Shown here: positions 46,326 to 54,688 of the stretch, piece by piece
Position numbering within the stretch: position 1 is the stretch's first letter
Layout: every line of letters starts with the position of its first letter
Assembly (NCBI GenBank): GCA_004293045.1
Contig: RDXY01000008.1
Coordinates: forward strand, 1-64,000
Length of the DNA stretch: 64,000 bases
Direction: 5' to 3'
Source: Flavobacteriia bacterium
GTDB lineage: Bacteria > Bacteroidota > Bacteroidia > Flavobacteriales > Flavobacteriaceae
Program-made: the position numbers and the translations under genes
Notes under the pieces: generated by a model
Database searches by the model: none
Told to the model about the DNA's origin: nothing
What the model saw: the letters and a program-made list of their open reading frames with translations, nothing else

Positions 46326-47610
46326 TTGCTAACGTTTTAGATATATTTATAGTATATGCTTTTATGGCTGGAATCAAGGCTGCTAAGAATCCGATTAATA
46401 GGGTTAACCCAAATAAAAGCCCTTCTTTTTCCCAAATAATTTCCATAGGATCAAATCCTAATTTAAAATCTGACTCTGATGCTTTTGACAACAAGACTAT
46501 TCCAACTCTACCTAAAATAGTTCCGAAAAAATACCCTACCATACAAAGTAAAATACTTTCCAGTAATACTACTAAAAGTAATTGATGTTTTTTAGCACCA
46601 TTTACGCGCAGTAAGGCAAATTCCGCTTTTCTTTCTTTTAAGGTATTGAATAAAGCAATGAAAATTGATATTCCAGAAATTAGCATAATTCCGAATGCTA
46701 AATATTTTAAGGCATTTAATCCCACACCAAACATATCAAACAATCTGTTCATTTGATAAGTAGGTAAAGCGGCTTGCATTTTTGTATTCTGTGCGATAAT
46801 ATTTGGCCACATAAAAACACCCATTTTATTTTTAAATTCGATTAACACGGAAGTGATTTCCATATTTGGCTCATCAATAGTCATATCTGTTTCGTGGGTA
46901 TCATGGTTACATTCTGCTGAATGAACATGCGCTTCATCTTCATGCACATGTCCTGGTTCTCCGTGAGCAGGATTTTCGGCAACTTCTTCATGATCTTCTT
47001 CGTGGTGCATTTGCCAAACCGTTGGAATATTTGATAAAATTAAATTATCAATAACTTTTCCAGTTTTAGAGGCAATTCCTACTACACTATATTCTCCGTG
47101 GTCATGAACTTCACCTTCTGCAGCACTACCGTGTGTTCCTTTAAAAGCATCTCCTAATTTTAAATTTAATTTTTCAGCGACATCAGCGCCAACTACTACT
47201 TCAAAATTATGCTCGAACACTTTACCTACAGCTATTTTAGCTTGATATTTTTCTAAATAATCAGGTGTTGTACCAACAATTTTAAATCCTACATAATTAT
47301 CCCCATACGCTAACGGAATGGCTTTTTTTACATACGGATGTTGCATCCAAACTTTTACCGAATCATAACTAATATTTCCTGTTGGATCATCTACCTGATA
47401 TACGGAAGACAGCACAAGTTGTAAAGGACTACCTTGAGCACCCAACACCAAATCGACTCCATCTAAATTACTTTGGTATTTTTCCTCAAACTGTTTTTCA
47501 ACTAAAATTAATACGGTTATGATGGCTACCGAAGCCGTTAATAACAATATGCTCAAAATGGTATTTAATGGTTTAAACCAAATATTTTTCCATGCTAATT
47601 TTCCGATCAT
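46318..47610 (-). CDS. FtsX/MacB-type ABC permease with a His-rich periplasmic insert
   Basis: The 430-residue protein has an N-terminal membrane segment (about 17-37), a periplasmic domain (about 40-300), and three C-terminal membrane segments of the FtsX type (starting near ALKYLAFGIM). A low-complexity insert at about 201-242 contains ten His, many acidic residues and one Cys (Cys234), with a further His pair near 169-171. Such inserts usually bind zinc, copper or nickel. It overlaps its ATPase gene by 4 nt and the DUF3299-like gene by 8 nt. Confidence 0.85.
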   Translation of the reverse strand: MIGKLAWKNIWFKPLNTILSILLLTASVAIITVLILVEKQFEEKYQSNLDGVDLVLGAQGSPLQLVLSSVYQVDDPTGNISYDSVKVWMQHPYVKKAIPLAYGDNYVGFKIVGTTPDYLEKYQAKIAVGKVFEHNFEVVVGADVAEKLNLKLGDAFKGTHGSAAEGEVHDHGEYSVVGIASKTGKVIDNLILSNIPTVWQMHHEEDHEEVAENPAHGEPGHVHEDEAHVHSAECNHDTHETDMTIDEPNMEITSVLIEFKNKMGVFMWPNIIAQNTKMQAALPTYQMNRLFDMFGVGLNALKYLAFGIMLISGISIFIALFNTLKERKAEFALLRVNGAKKHQLLLVVLLESILLCMVGYFFGTILGRVGIVLLSKASESDFKLGFDPMEIIWEKEGLLFGLTLLIGFLAALIPAIKAYTINISKTLANA

Positions 47611-48236
47611 ACCATTGTAATTTGATTGGTGAATTTGGCTTTAATACGATTGTCATGCGTAACAATAATTAAAGCGGCTTTATATTCTTTAGACAATGAT
47701 TCCAATAACTCAATTACATTGTCTGCATTTTTATCATCTAAACTGGATGTGGGCTCATCAGCTAACAACACTTTAGGTTCATTAATTAATGCACGAGCTA
47801 TAGAAACACGCTGTTGTTGCCCTACACTCAATTGGCTTGGTTGTTTGTGCGCTTGTTCTAAAATATCTAATTTGTTTAATAATTCTTTGGCGCGTTTGGT
47901 ATGTTTTTTACCTGTAGCTAACCAACTTGCCATTTCTAAATTCTCTAAAACAGAAAGTGATGCAATAAAATGTGATTTTTGAAAAACCACACCTATGTTT
48001 TTGCCTCTAAATTTGTCAGCCTTACTTCCTTTTAGATGCGTAATTTCATTGTTATCAATAAAAATTTCACCTGATTTTGGCTTTAGCAATCCAGCTAAAA
48101 TATGCAAATAGGTAGTTTTTCCTTTACCAGAATTTCCTGTAACTAAAATAGTACTTCCTGCCTGACAAAACAAATCGGGCATAATGAAATTTTGATCTTT
48201 ATTATAAGAAAATGTAATATTTTTTGTACTTATCAT
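47607..48236 (-). CDS. ABC transporter ATP-binding protein (LolD/MacB type)
   Basis: The 209-residue ATPase has Walker A VTGNSGKGKTTYLHILAG (about 32-49), signature LSVGQQQRVSIARAL and Walker B VLLADEPTSSLD, all intact. Size and sequence fit the LolD/MacB class that pairs with FtsX-type permeases, here encoded next. It is the first gene of a likely five-gene unit ending at 44474. Confidence 0.92.
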   Translation of the reverse strand: MISTKNITFSYNKDQNFIMPDLFCQAGSTILVTGNSGKGKTTYLHILAGLLKPKSGEIFIDNNEITHLKGSKADKFRGKNIGVVFQKSHFIASLSVLENLEMASWLATGKKHTKRAKELLNKLDILEQAHKQPSQLSVGQQQRVSIARALINEPKVLLADEPTSSLDDKNADNVIELLESLSKEYKAALIIVTHDNRIKAKFTNQITMV

Positions 48237-48324
48237 TTGGTATTATATTATGTTGCAAGATAAGAATATTGGATAAGATTGAAAACGTATTAACAAAAAT
48301 TTATCTCTATAAAATAAAAAATAG

Positions 48325-48795
48325 TTAGGCTTCGTACTCTTCCACTAACAATCCTTTTTCTTCGTTGTAATAAATGGCTAATGAGCCATCAATAAAATCA
48401 AAATGAATAAAATTCTCGTTTCTGTTTTCGTAATCCTTTACTGTATTTACTGATAAAAGGGGTGTTTTTATTTTATCTTTCCAAATAGTAGCTGCACTCA
48501 CCTCTACTCTTTTTAACGAAAGCACTTCTTGAAATTTTTCGGATAGCATTTTTTGTTCTTCTTCAAAATTGTAGTTTAAAGCAATTGTATAACCAGTATC
48601 TTCTTCATTAATTTTGAAAAAATAAGTATTGGTTTTATCAAAAACGATTTCGATAGTATCTACAAAAACAAATTTTTCTTCCGGATTGACTAAATTAATC
48701 CAAAAATGATAAAAAATAGCCGAAATATTTTGATGTTGTTTGATCTGTGAAACCAATGCTAAATCGGAATTGGAAAATTGATAGAATTCGTTCAT
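48325..48795 (-). CDS. conserved protein of unknown function
   Basis: I start at the ATG at 48795 (156 residues, MNEFYQFSNSDLALVSQIKQ), because a -7 box at 48820-48827 would place the transcript start after the upstream GTG at 48846. There is no signal peptide or membrane segment. The protein is acidic with many aromatic residues (FYHFWINLVNPEEKFVFVDT). I do not recognise a family. Confidence 0.6.
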   Translation of the reverse strand: MNEFYQFSNSDLALVSQIKQHQNISAIFYHFWINLVNPEEKFVFVDTIEIVFDKTNTYFFKINEEDTGYTIALNYNFEEEQKMLSEKFQEVLSLKRVEVSAATIWKDKIKTPLLSVNTVKDYENRNENFIHFDFIDGSLAIYYNEEKGLLVEEYEA

Positions 48796-48819
48796 TGTAT
48801 TAACTGAAAATTTATTTTG

Positions 48820-48827
48820 CAAAAGTA
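48820..48827 (-). promoter_or_regulatory. -7 box before the unknown gene at 48325
   Basis: TACTTTTG followed by CAAAA, giving a leader of about 20 nt. The -33 position is poor. Confidence 0.5.
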
Positions 48828-48904
48828 CATTAACTATTTTAAACACCTAGGCACATAGATTTTTTTTATTTATTTTAATAAAATCAATAAAATCTGTATA
48901 CCTC

Positions 48905-49588
48905 TTAAAAGATACCTGAATCTTTAAAACTTAAATAAGCAAATTCCGTGATAATAATATGGTCTAATACTAAAACATCTAAAGTTTGCCCTGCTAATTT
49001 TAGCTTTTTAGTTAATTGCAAATCGGACTCACTCGCCTGTAATTTACCTGAAGGATGGTTGTGACATAAGATTATTGATGTAGCATGGCATTCAAAAGCG
49101 GTTTTAAACACCATTCTATTATCCACAACAGTACCTGAGATGCCGCCTTTACTAATTTGCGATTTATGAATTACTTTATTGGAATTATTTAAATATAATA
49201 CCCAAAATTCTTCGTGAGGTAATTCACCAATTAGGGGTTGCATGATTTCAAATATATTTTTACTGGAAGTGATTTTAGGTAATTCTGTAGCTTCTTCTAA
49301 CCTTCTCCTTCTGCCCAATTCTAAAGCGGCTATGATACTTATAGCTTTAGCTTCGCCGATACCTTTAAATTGAATGAATTGATGAATAGAGAGTTTGCTA
49401 AGTTGATTAAGATTATAGTTTGATGCTGCTAACATTCGCTGGCACAATTGCACAGCGCTTTCATTTCTAGAGCCTGAACCTATTAAAATAGCTAATAATT
49501 CGGAATCAGATAAAGTAGATTTACCTTTTAGTTTTAGTTTTTCTCGTGGACGATCCTCTTCGGCCCAAAGATTAATTGGCGTGTACAT
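48905..49588 (-). CDS. radC: RadC/JAB-domain protein
   Basis: The 227-residue protein has an N-terminal helix-hairpin-helix region (LSKLSIHQFIQFKGIGEAKA) and a C-terminal JAB metalloprotease-like domain with HNHPSGKLQASESDLQLTKK and the metal motif EFAYLSFKDSG downstream. RadC was named for DNA repair, but its biochemical role is still unclear. It has a good promoter and stands alone. Confidence 0.92.
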   Translation of the reverse strand: MYTPINLWAEEDRPREKLKLKGKSTLSDSELLAILIGSGSRNESAVQLCQRMLAASNYNLNQLSKLSIHQFIQFKGIGEAKAISIIAALELGRRRRLEEATELPKITSSKNIFEIMQPLIGELPHEEFWVLYLNNSNKVIHKSQISKGGISGTVVDNRMVFKTAFECHATSIILCHNHPSGKLQASESDLQLTKKLKLAGQTLDVLVLDHIIITEFAYLSFKDSGIF

Positions 49589-49616
49589 AAAAAATTATTT
49601 TGGCGTTTATAAAAAT

Positions 49617-49646
49617 CAAATGTAAAATTATTTTTAAGTCTTTCAA
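49617..49646 (-). promoter_or_regulatory. radC promoter
   Basis: The -7 box TACATTTG (49617-49624) and -33 TTG within TTTTG (49644-49648) are 19 nt apart. The leader is about 24 nt. Confidence 0.7.
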
Positions 49647-49690
49647 AATAAAATGATTGTAATTGCGTTAGTAATTAAATCCTCAAGCTT

Positions 49691-50341
49691 ATGAATTACA
49701 TCTTCATTATAACTTTTTTATTTAGTTTTACTTCCTGCAAAAAACAAGAAACACTTTCGGAAAAAAAATTTATAATCTCCGAAAAACAAGAAATTTCTTC
49801 TATTGAAAACCCGAATTCATTTGCCGAAAAATTATCAAATGCAGCTATCTCAATTATTGATAAAGAAGTTATATATACCCCAAATTATGTAAAATTAAAA
49901 TATCCAAATGGCGATGTACCAGCAAAAAATGGGGTTTGTACAGATGTGATTATTCGAGCATACAGAAAATTAAATATCGATTTACAAAAAGAAGTGCACG
50001 AAGATATGGTGGCAAATTTCACAAAATATCCTAATTTAAAAAAATGGGGATTGAAAACTACAGATAAAAATATCGACCATAGAAGAGTCCCGAATTTAGA
50101 AGTTTTCTTTGGTAGAAAAGGAAAAACGTTATCAATTACACAAAACGCAAACGATTATAAAACGGGCGAAATGGTAACTTGGATGATCAATAATAAACTA
50201 CCACATATTGGAATAATTACTCATTTAAAATCGAAAGATGGCAAACGTAATTTAATTGTGCACAATGTGGGTGGCGGACAAGTGTTAGGAGATTGTTTGT
50301 TTAGTTATACGATTGTTGGGCATTTTAGTTATGGAAAATAA
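49691..50341 (+). CDS. DUF1287 lipoprotein
   Basis: The 216-residue protein has a short lipoprotein signal (ITFLFSFTSC, Cys16). The mature part matches DUF1287: GVCTDVIIRAYRKLNIDLQK, MVTWMINNKLPHIGIITH and LIVHNVGGGQ. The conserved Cys, two His and overall layout resemble NlpC/P60-type peptidases, so a cell-wall amidase is possible. It faces mpl across a strong inverted repeat. Confidence 0.82.
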   Translation: MNYIFIITFLFSFTSCKKQETLSEKKFIISEKQEISSIENPNSFAEKLSNAAISIIDKEVIYTPNYVKLKYPNGDVPAKNGVCTDVIIRAYRKLNIDLQKEVHEDMVANFTKYPNLKKWGLKTTDKNIDHRRVPNLEVFFGRKGKTLSITQNANDYKTGEMVTWMINNKLPHIGIITHLKSKDGKRNLIVHNVGGGQVLGDCLFSYTIVGHFSYGK

Positions 50342-50357
50342 TTTGAAGATAAATTTA

Positions 50358-50400
50358 TTTGAAGATTTGAAAATGTCTACTCAATTTTCAAATCTTCAAA
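50358..50400. terminator. 17-bp perfect stem between convergent genes
   Basis: TTTGAAGATTTGAAAAT (50358-50374) and ATTTTCAAATCTTCAAA (50384-50400) pair fully around a 9-nt loop. The arms also repeat TTTGAAGAT words nearby (50343-50350). It probably ends both the DUF1287 and mpl transcripts, though it lacks a GC-rich core. Confidence 0.7.
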
Positions 50401-50408
50401 TTCTCAAA

Positions 50409-51764
50409 TTAATGCATCAAATTTTTCACTTCATCAAAATTCAATCCTCCATAATTACCAGAACTCATTAAAAGTAAAGCGGAATTATTAAAATCTTGAG
50501 CAAATAAATAATTTTTAAATTCTGTTGGATTGGTATAAATAATTAGATCTTTTCTGTTAAATGCTTTTGCAATTTGGTCTTGCGACACTTCATCTAATTG
50601 TTTAATTTTTACCGCATCTGGTGAATAAAAAACTACGGCAACATCTGCAGCGTCTAAGGCACTTTCGTACTCTTTTAAAAACTCTGCATTTAAACTGCTA
50701 TAAGTGTGTAATTCTAAACAAGCAATTAGTTTTCTGTCAGGATATTGATTTTTTACAGCTTTTGTAGTGGCTGAAACTTTACTTGGTGAATGGGCAAAAT
50801 CTTTGTAAGCTACTTTATTACTGCTTTCTGCAATTTTCTCTAATCGTTTGCTTGCACCTTTAAAAGTAGCTATGGCTTCATAAAAATCAACCTCATCTAC
50901 ACCCATGCATTGGCAAATCCATTTGGCACCTGCTAAATTATTCAAATTGTGCGCTCCAAAAACTTCAATTGGCATTGGACCTTCGGGCGTATCTAACAAA
51001 GTTGTTCCATTTTCAACCGTATAACTTGGTGTTTGATACGCCATTTTACGAATTGGGTTTGTGGTTTCTTCAGCTACTTGTTTTACGGTTGTGTCTTCTT
51101 CATTATACACTAAAATACCGCCATTTGTAATTTGCGAAGTGAAAATACTAAATTGTTCTACATAATTTTGAAACGTAGGAAATACGTTAATATGATCCCA
51201 AGCAATCCCTGAAAGCAAGGCAATATTTGGTTGATACAAATGAAATTTTGGCCGTCTATCCATTGGAGAAGATAAATATTCATCCCCTTCTAAAACTATA
51301 AAATCATTCGTTTCTGTAAGATGCACCATCGTATCAAAACCTTCTAATTGGGCGCCAACCATATAATCCACTTCAATATTATGATAATGCATTACGTGTA
51401 AAATCATAGACGTAATCGTTGTTTTTCCATGAGAACCACCAATTACAACTCGAGTTTTGTTTTTAGATTGTTCGAACAAAAATTCAGGATACGAATAAAT
51501 TTTCAATCCTAATTCTTGCGCTTTTAACAATTCTGGATTATCTTCTTTTGCGTGCATTCCTAAAATAACTGCTTCAATATCGGAAGTGATTTTTTCTGGA
51601 AACCAACCCATTTCAATTGGCAATAATCCTTTTTTCTCTAAACGGGATTTAGATGGTTCAAAAATAGCATCATCGCTACCAGTAATTTGATAGCCTTTAT
51701 TATGTAATGCTAATGCTAAATTGTGCATGGCAGCTCCGCCAATGGCTATGAAATGTGTACGCAT
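50409..51764 (-). CDS. mpl: UDP-N-acetylmuramate:tripeptide ligase (Mpl)
   Basis: Mpl reattaches recovered L-Ala-D-Glu-meso-DAP tripeptide to UDP-MurNAc, part of peptidoglycan recycling. The 451-residue protein has the N-terminal Mur ligase domain (HFIAIGGAAMHNLALALHNK), the ATP loop GGSHGKTTITSMI, the middle domain with DEYLSSPMDRRPKF, and a C-terminal domain with YKDFAHSPSKVSAT. The last motif is typical of Mpl rather than MurC. Confidence 0.88.
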   Translation of the reverse strand: MRTHFIAIGGAAMHNLALALHNKGYQITGSDDAIFEPSKSRLEKKGLLPIEMGWFPEKITSDIEAVILGMHAKEDNPELLKAQELGLKIYSYPEFLFEQSKNKTRVVIGGSHGKTTITSMILHVMHYHNIEVDYMVGAQLEGFDTMVHLTETNDFIVLEGDEYLSSPMDRRPKFHLYQPNIALLSGIAWDHINVFPTFQNYVEQFSIFTSQITNGGILVYNEEDTTVKQVAEETTNPIRKMAYQTPSYTVENGTTLLDTPEGPMPIEVFGAHNLNNLAGAKWICQCMGVDEVDFYEAIATFKGASKRLEKIAESSNKVAYKDFAHSPSKVSATTKAVKNQYPDRKLIACLELHTYSSLNAEFLKEYESALDAADVAVVFYSPDAVKIKQLDEVSQDQIAKAFNRKDLIIYTNPTEFKNYLFAQDFNNSALLLMSSGNYGGLNFDEVKNLMH

Positions 51765-51771
51765 TTTGTAT

Positions 51772-51836
51772 GGTTAATGGTGAAAGGAATTGGGTGAAAG
51801 GTAACGTTTACCATTTACCCAAAACCCTTTACCTAA
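51772..51836. repeat. G-rich words with an inverted copy (possible terminator)
   Basis: GGTGAAAGG and GGGTGAAAGGTAA (about 51778-51804) are followed by the inverted TTTACC...TTTACCCAAAACCCTTTACC (51807-51833). The set can fold into a long imperfect hairpin just beyond the minus-strand TPR gene, before mpl. It belongs to the same word family as 6032-6059 and 44413-44450. Confidence 0.65.
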
Positions 51837-52511
51837 TTACTTTTTAATGTTTTGTGCTTTTTCTTTGTCTTTTAATTTATACATGTATAAATCGTATAAT
51901 TTCGCATATGTTATGGCTGATTTACCTAATTGATGTGCTTTTATTAAATTTACTTCTGCAGCTTTATATCTTTTGTAATACACATCTATATAACCTTTTG
52001 CTAAATAACCCTCTACTTTTGAAATTGCCATAAGTTCATCAGCGTATTTAGCTGCTTTGGTTTCACTACCACCAATAATGCCAGGTAATTCAATGTATAA
52101 AACTACTAATGCCCAACGCGATTCAAGATGTTTTTTATCTAAATTAGCCGCGGTTAAAAAAGCCGTTTCTATATCACTTATCATACCCAACGCCTTAAAT
52201 TTATTTACCGATTTGGCTTTCATTCCTAAGGCACCGCCATATTTAAACCAATACGTAGCGCTATTTGGATTTTGTTGTTTTAATTTCTTGTAATATGTAA
52301 TGGCTACATCCCATTTTTTTGAGTTACCTGCAATATCACCTAAATATTCTATAGTTTTTAAATGATTGGGAACGGTTTTCAAATAACTTTCAAATAAACC
52401 TTTGGCTTCTTCAAACTTTTTTTCTTTATATAGCTTTTCTGCTTTCTCAAATAAAGTTTGAGAAAAGATGCATTGAGAAAAAAGGAATAAAAAGAAAAAG
52501 TATTTTTTCAT
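51837..52511 (-). CDS. exported TPR-repeat protein
   Basis: The 224-residue protein has a signal peptide (MKKYFFFLFLFSQCIFS, cleavage before Gln18) and at least four helical repeats, such as AEKLYKEKKFEEAKGLFESY and AITYYKKLKQQNPNSATYWF. It likely acts as a scaffold in the periplasm. Its partner is unknown. It has its own promoter. Confidence 0.75.
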   Translation of the reverse strand: MKKYFFFLFLFSQCIFSQTLFEKAEKLYKEKKFEEAKGLFESYLKTVPNHLKTIEYLGDIAGNSKKWDVAITYYKKLKQQNPNSATYWFKYGGALGMKAKSVNKFKALGMISDIETAFLTAANLDKKHLESRWALVVLYIELPGIIGGSETKAAKYADELMAISKVEGYLAKGYIDVYYKRYKAAEVNLIKAHQLGKSAITYAKLYDLYMYKLKDKEKAQNIKK

Positions 52512-52527
52512 GGATTAAAAATATTTT

Positions 52528-52558
52528 CAAAAATAAGAAAACAATTCGTTTTTTTCAA
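52528..52558 (-). promoter_or_regulatory. promoter of the TPR gene at 51837
   Basis: The -7 box TATTTTTG (52528-52535) and -33 TTG (52556-52558) are 20 nt apart. The leader is short, about 12 nt. Confidence 0.6.
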
Positions 52559-52588
52559 TAAAAAAGAAGTACTAAATACGCGTTCTAC

Positions 52589-53734
52589 TTATTTAAACGG
52601 ATGACGCTGCTGCCACAAGGTTTCAGGTTCTAAATTTCTAAATATTTTTCCTAAAAATGTATTGACTAATTTATTACTATGGTAGATGAATCCCGACATC
52701 ATTACCGGTGTTGCTCCAATAGAACTTTTAATTTCTAAAGCGGTTCTTCCGAAAATAATTTTATTGAATTGATGGGCAATTCCAAATTCAGTCATGTTGT
52801 ATAACATGTTTAAATACAACATTTTATCTTTTTGAACTTGATCATCGTATCCTAAAAAATAAGTTTCTAAAACAGCATCGTTTACTAAAACAGAATGGAA
52901 TCCTACTAATTTTTCTTCTAAAAAATAACCGAATATTTTAAAACTAGCTCCACATTGTTTTTTAAATGTGGAGAAATGATTTTCTGCTAAGAAAAAAGTA
53001 TTAAAAGGTGCATTTTTAGCTACATAATGGTACAATTCATTGATTTTATTTTCATGAAAAACAACTGCTTCTACATCTAATTCTTTAACTAAAATTCCTT
53101 CGAATTTTTTATGGGCTCGTTTATATTGATCTCGATATTTTTTTGAAAAGGCGTTATAATAGTCTTCATTTGATTTCCAATTCGGTGGTATTTCGAAAAT
53201 CATATTGGGTTGGGTTTTGAATTCGTACACTTTTTCGAAAGCGTATTTTTTAAATTCAAGAGCACAATTCGGATAAAAATCTTTAAAAGAAACCAAATGA
53301 ATATTTATTCCTTTTTGTTTGAAATACGCTTCCAATTGTTTTGAACTTTGTCTCAAAATAAAACTAATTTCTTGAAAACTAATTTCTATATTGAAAGCAA
53401 AAGCATTTTGACCGGTAATCATGTTATTCCCAATAAAGAGTGTATGGGAAGCAAAATTTAGAAAAATAAAATTTCGAATAAATTTTTTAAAATAGTTGTC
53501 TCTTTCGCCAAACGATTCTAACTTATTTAGATCTAAATATTGGGCTAACGAAACGCCAATAAGTTCTGAATTTTCATAAAAACCAATGTAAAAACATTGC
53601 ATGTTAGTTGGCGCCGAACGTTCTAAAACTTCTAAATAGGGAAGTTGTAAAAAATGATTGGCAACCGCAACTGCATTCCAATTTTCTGGAACGTCTTTTA
53701 TGGAATCGAATATTTTTATTGTAATTTTTTTCAA
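52589..53734 (-). CDS. GNAT/FemAB-like acyltransferase-fold protein
   Basis: I start at the TTG at 53734 (381 residues, MKKITIKIFDSIKDVPENWN). The only upstream alternative, a GTG at 53752, lies inside a terminator hairpin. The protein resembles the peptidoglycan-biosynthesis/BioF2-like branch of GNAT proteins. KYRDQYKRAHKKFEGILVKE is followed by a second GNAT-like domain (FKIFGYFLEEKLVGFHSVLV and GRTALEIKSSIGATPV). The substrate is unknown. There is no signal peptide. Confidence 0.65.
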   Translation of the reverse strand: MKKITIKIFDSIKDVPENWNAVAVANHFLQLPYLEVLERSAPTNMQCFYIGFYENSELIGVSLAQYLDLNKLESFGERDNYFKKFIRNFIFLNFASHTLFIGNNMITGQNAFAFNIEISFQEISFILRQSSKQLEAYFKQKGINIHLVSFKDFYPNCALEFKKYAFEKVYEFKTQPNMIFEIPPNWKSNEDYYNAFSKKYRDQYKRAHKKFEGILVKELDVEAVVFHENKINELYHYVAKNAPFNTFFLAENHFSTFKKQCGASFKIFGYFLEEKLVGFHSVLVNDAVLETYFLGYDDQVQKDKMLYLNMLYNMTEFGIAHQFNKIIFGRTALEIKSSIGATPVMMSGFIYHSNKLVNTFLGKIFRNLEPETLWQQRHPFK

Positions 53735-53743
53735 GGCATAAAA

Positions 53744-53765
53744 AAGTCCCACAAATGTAGGACTT
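53744..53765 (-). terminator. terminator after the DUF1761 gene with a -7 box in its loop
   Basis: AAGTCC (53744-53749) and GGACTT (53760-53765) form a stem followed by a T-run on the minus strand. The 10-nt loop holds TACATTTG (53752-53759), a TAnnTTTG match that could start the next transcript about 13 nt before the TTG of the GNAT-like gene. Confidence 0.65.
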
Positions 53766-53787
53766 CTATTTTATAAATAAATGTTAA

Positions 53788-54275
53788 TTATTTCCATCCG
53801 CAAATAATTGCACCCATAATAGTTAATGAAACCATACAATAACCTGAAGTAACGACTATATATTTCCAAGATTTTTGTTCAAACAAACTATTGATTGCTG
53901 TAATGGGTAAAACAAAAAATAATCCTGTAAAAAAACCATGTAGTGCTCCGTGTTGAAAACTCCTAAATGCATTTCCGTAGTCTGCGATAAACGCAGCATA
54001 AGATGGTAAGGCTTTAGCTACATTATCAGGTCCACCAATCATTCCTAAAGCTCCAATTTGATGAATTACAATTGATGATAATGTTAAGGAAATTAGAAAA
54101 GATAAAAGATGGTTAATCCGAAGACTTTAAGCAGATTACTTTGTCGTGCTTTCTCTTCAGTCATTCCTGTTTCGTTCATCCAAATTGTACCAAATACTTT
54201 TGGATTGTACCAGATAAAACCAACAACTAATGATACAAAAGTTGCCGCTAAAATTGCATAAAAATTAAAAGGCAT
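53788..54275 (-). pseudogene. DUF1761 membrane protein, frameshifted
   Basis: The start (54275, MPFNFYAILAATFVSLVVGF) and middle (GFIWYNPKVFGTIW) of a DUF1761 protein are read in one frame to a stop at 54093. The rest (FLISLTLSSIVIHQIGALGM, then GPDNVAKALPSYAAFIADYG to GAIICGWK) continues in another frame. One added base near 54093-54105 would restore a single protein of about 162 residues with four membrane segments. It may be a real loss of one base in a T-rich run or a sequencing error. Confidence 0.75.
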
Positions 54276-54302
54276 AATGAAATATTTAATTGGTTAATGA
54301 TT

Positions 54303-54310
54303 CAAATATA
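54303..54310 (-). promoter_or_regulatory. -7 box before the DUF1761 gene
   Basis: TATATTTG, about 28 nt before the ATG at 54275. No clear -33 TTG; the region upstream is a T/A run that may end the HMA-gene transcript. Confidence 0.45.
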
Positions 54311-54327
54311 CTATTTTTTTAAAAAAA

Positions 54328-54678
54328 TTAATGATTTGCTTCTGTTCGATATCTACAACAGCCATGAATTTTTTCATACTGTTCGTAAGTAGCTTTGATA
54401 TCTTTTGTGTCATGACCTGCTTTTGCAATAGCTTTTTCTACATCTAAAACGGTGCACTTTGTTTCATCAATAATTAAATGCAAATCCTGATGATCAGCAT
54501 GCCAAGTTGCACTTTTAACTCCTTTTACAGAATAAGCCGCTTTTTCAATACGTTTTTTACACATATCGCAATTTCCATTGACCTCTACTTCTACTTTTTT
54601 GTTTTTATTTAGTTGCTCTTGTGCGTTTGCATTCAGACCTAAAAAGGCCATAAATACTACTAATACTATTTTTTTCAT
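54328..54678 (-). CDS. exported heavy-metal-associated (HMA) domain protein
   Basis: The 116-residue protein has a signal peptide (MKKIVLVVFMAFLGLNANA, cleavage before Gln20) and one HMA domain with the metal-binding GNCDMCKKRIEKA, where Cys37 and Cys40 form the CxxC that binds copper or zinc. A second Cys pair (GCCRYR) lies at the C-terminus. It is last in the cluster with the TonB receptor, 10 nt apart. It is probably a periplasmic metal carrier. Confidence 0.88.
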   Translation of the reverse strand: MKKIVLVVFMAFLGLNANAQEQLNKNKKVEVEVNGNCDMCKKRIEKAAYSVKGVKSATWHADHQDLHLIIDETKCTVLDVEKAIAKAGHDTKDIKATYEQYEKIHGCCRYRTEANH

Positions 54679-54688
54679 AATTTTTGTT

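Noticed and set aside
48237..48324. Possible Zur-type operator before the ABC ATPase gene
   Set aside because: The AT-rich stretch near 48241-48252 has only weak symmetry; it cannot be told from background composition by eye.
54085..54110. Programmed -1 frameshifting in the DUF1761 gene
   Set aside because: The break region (TTTTATCTTTTCTAA) has no X XXY YYZ heptamer and no strong downstream stem, so a mutation or sequence error is more likely.
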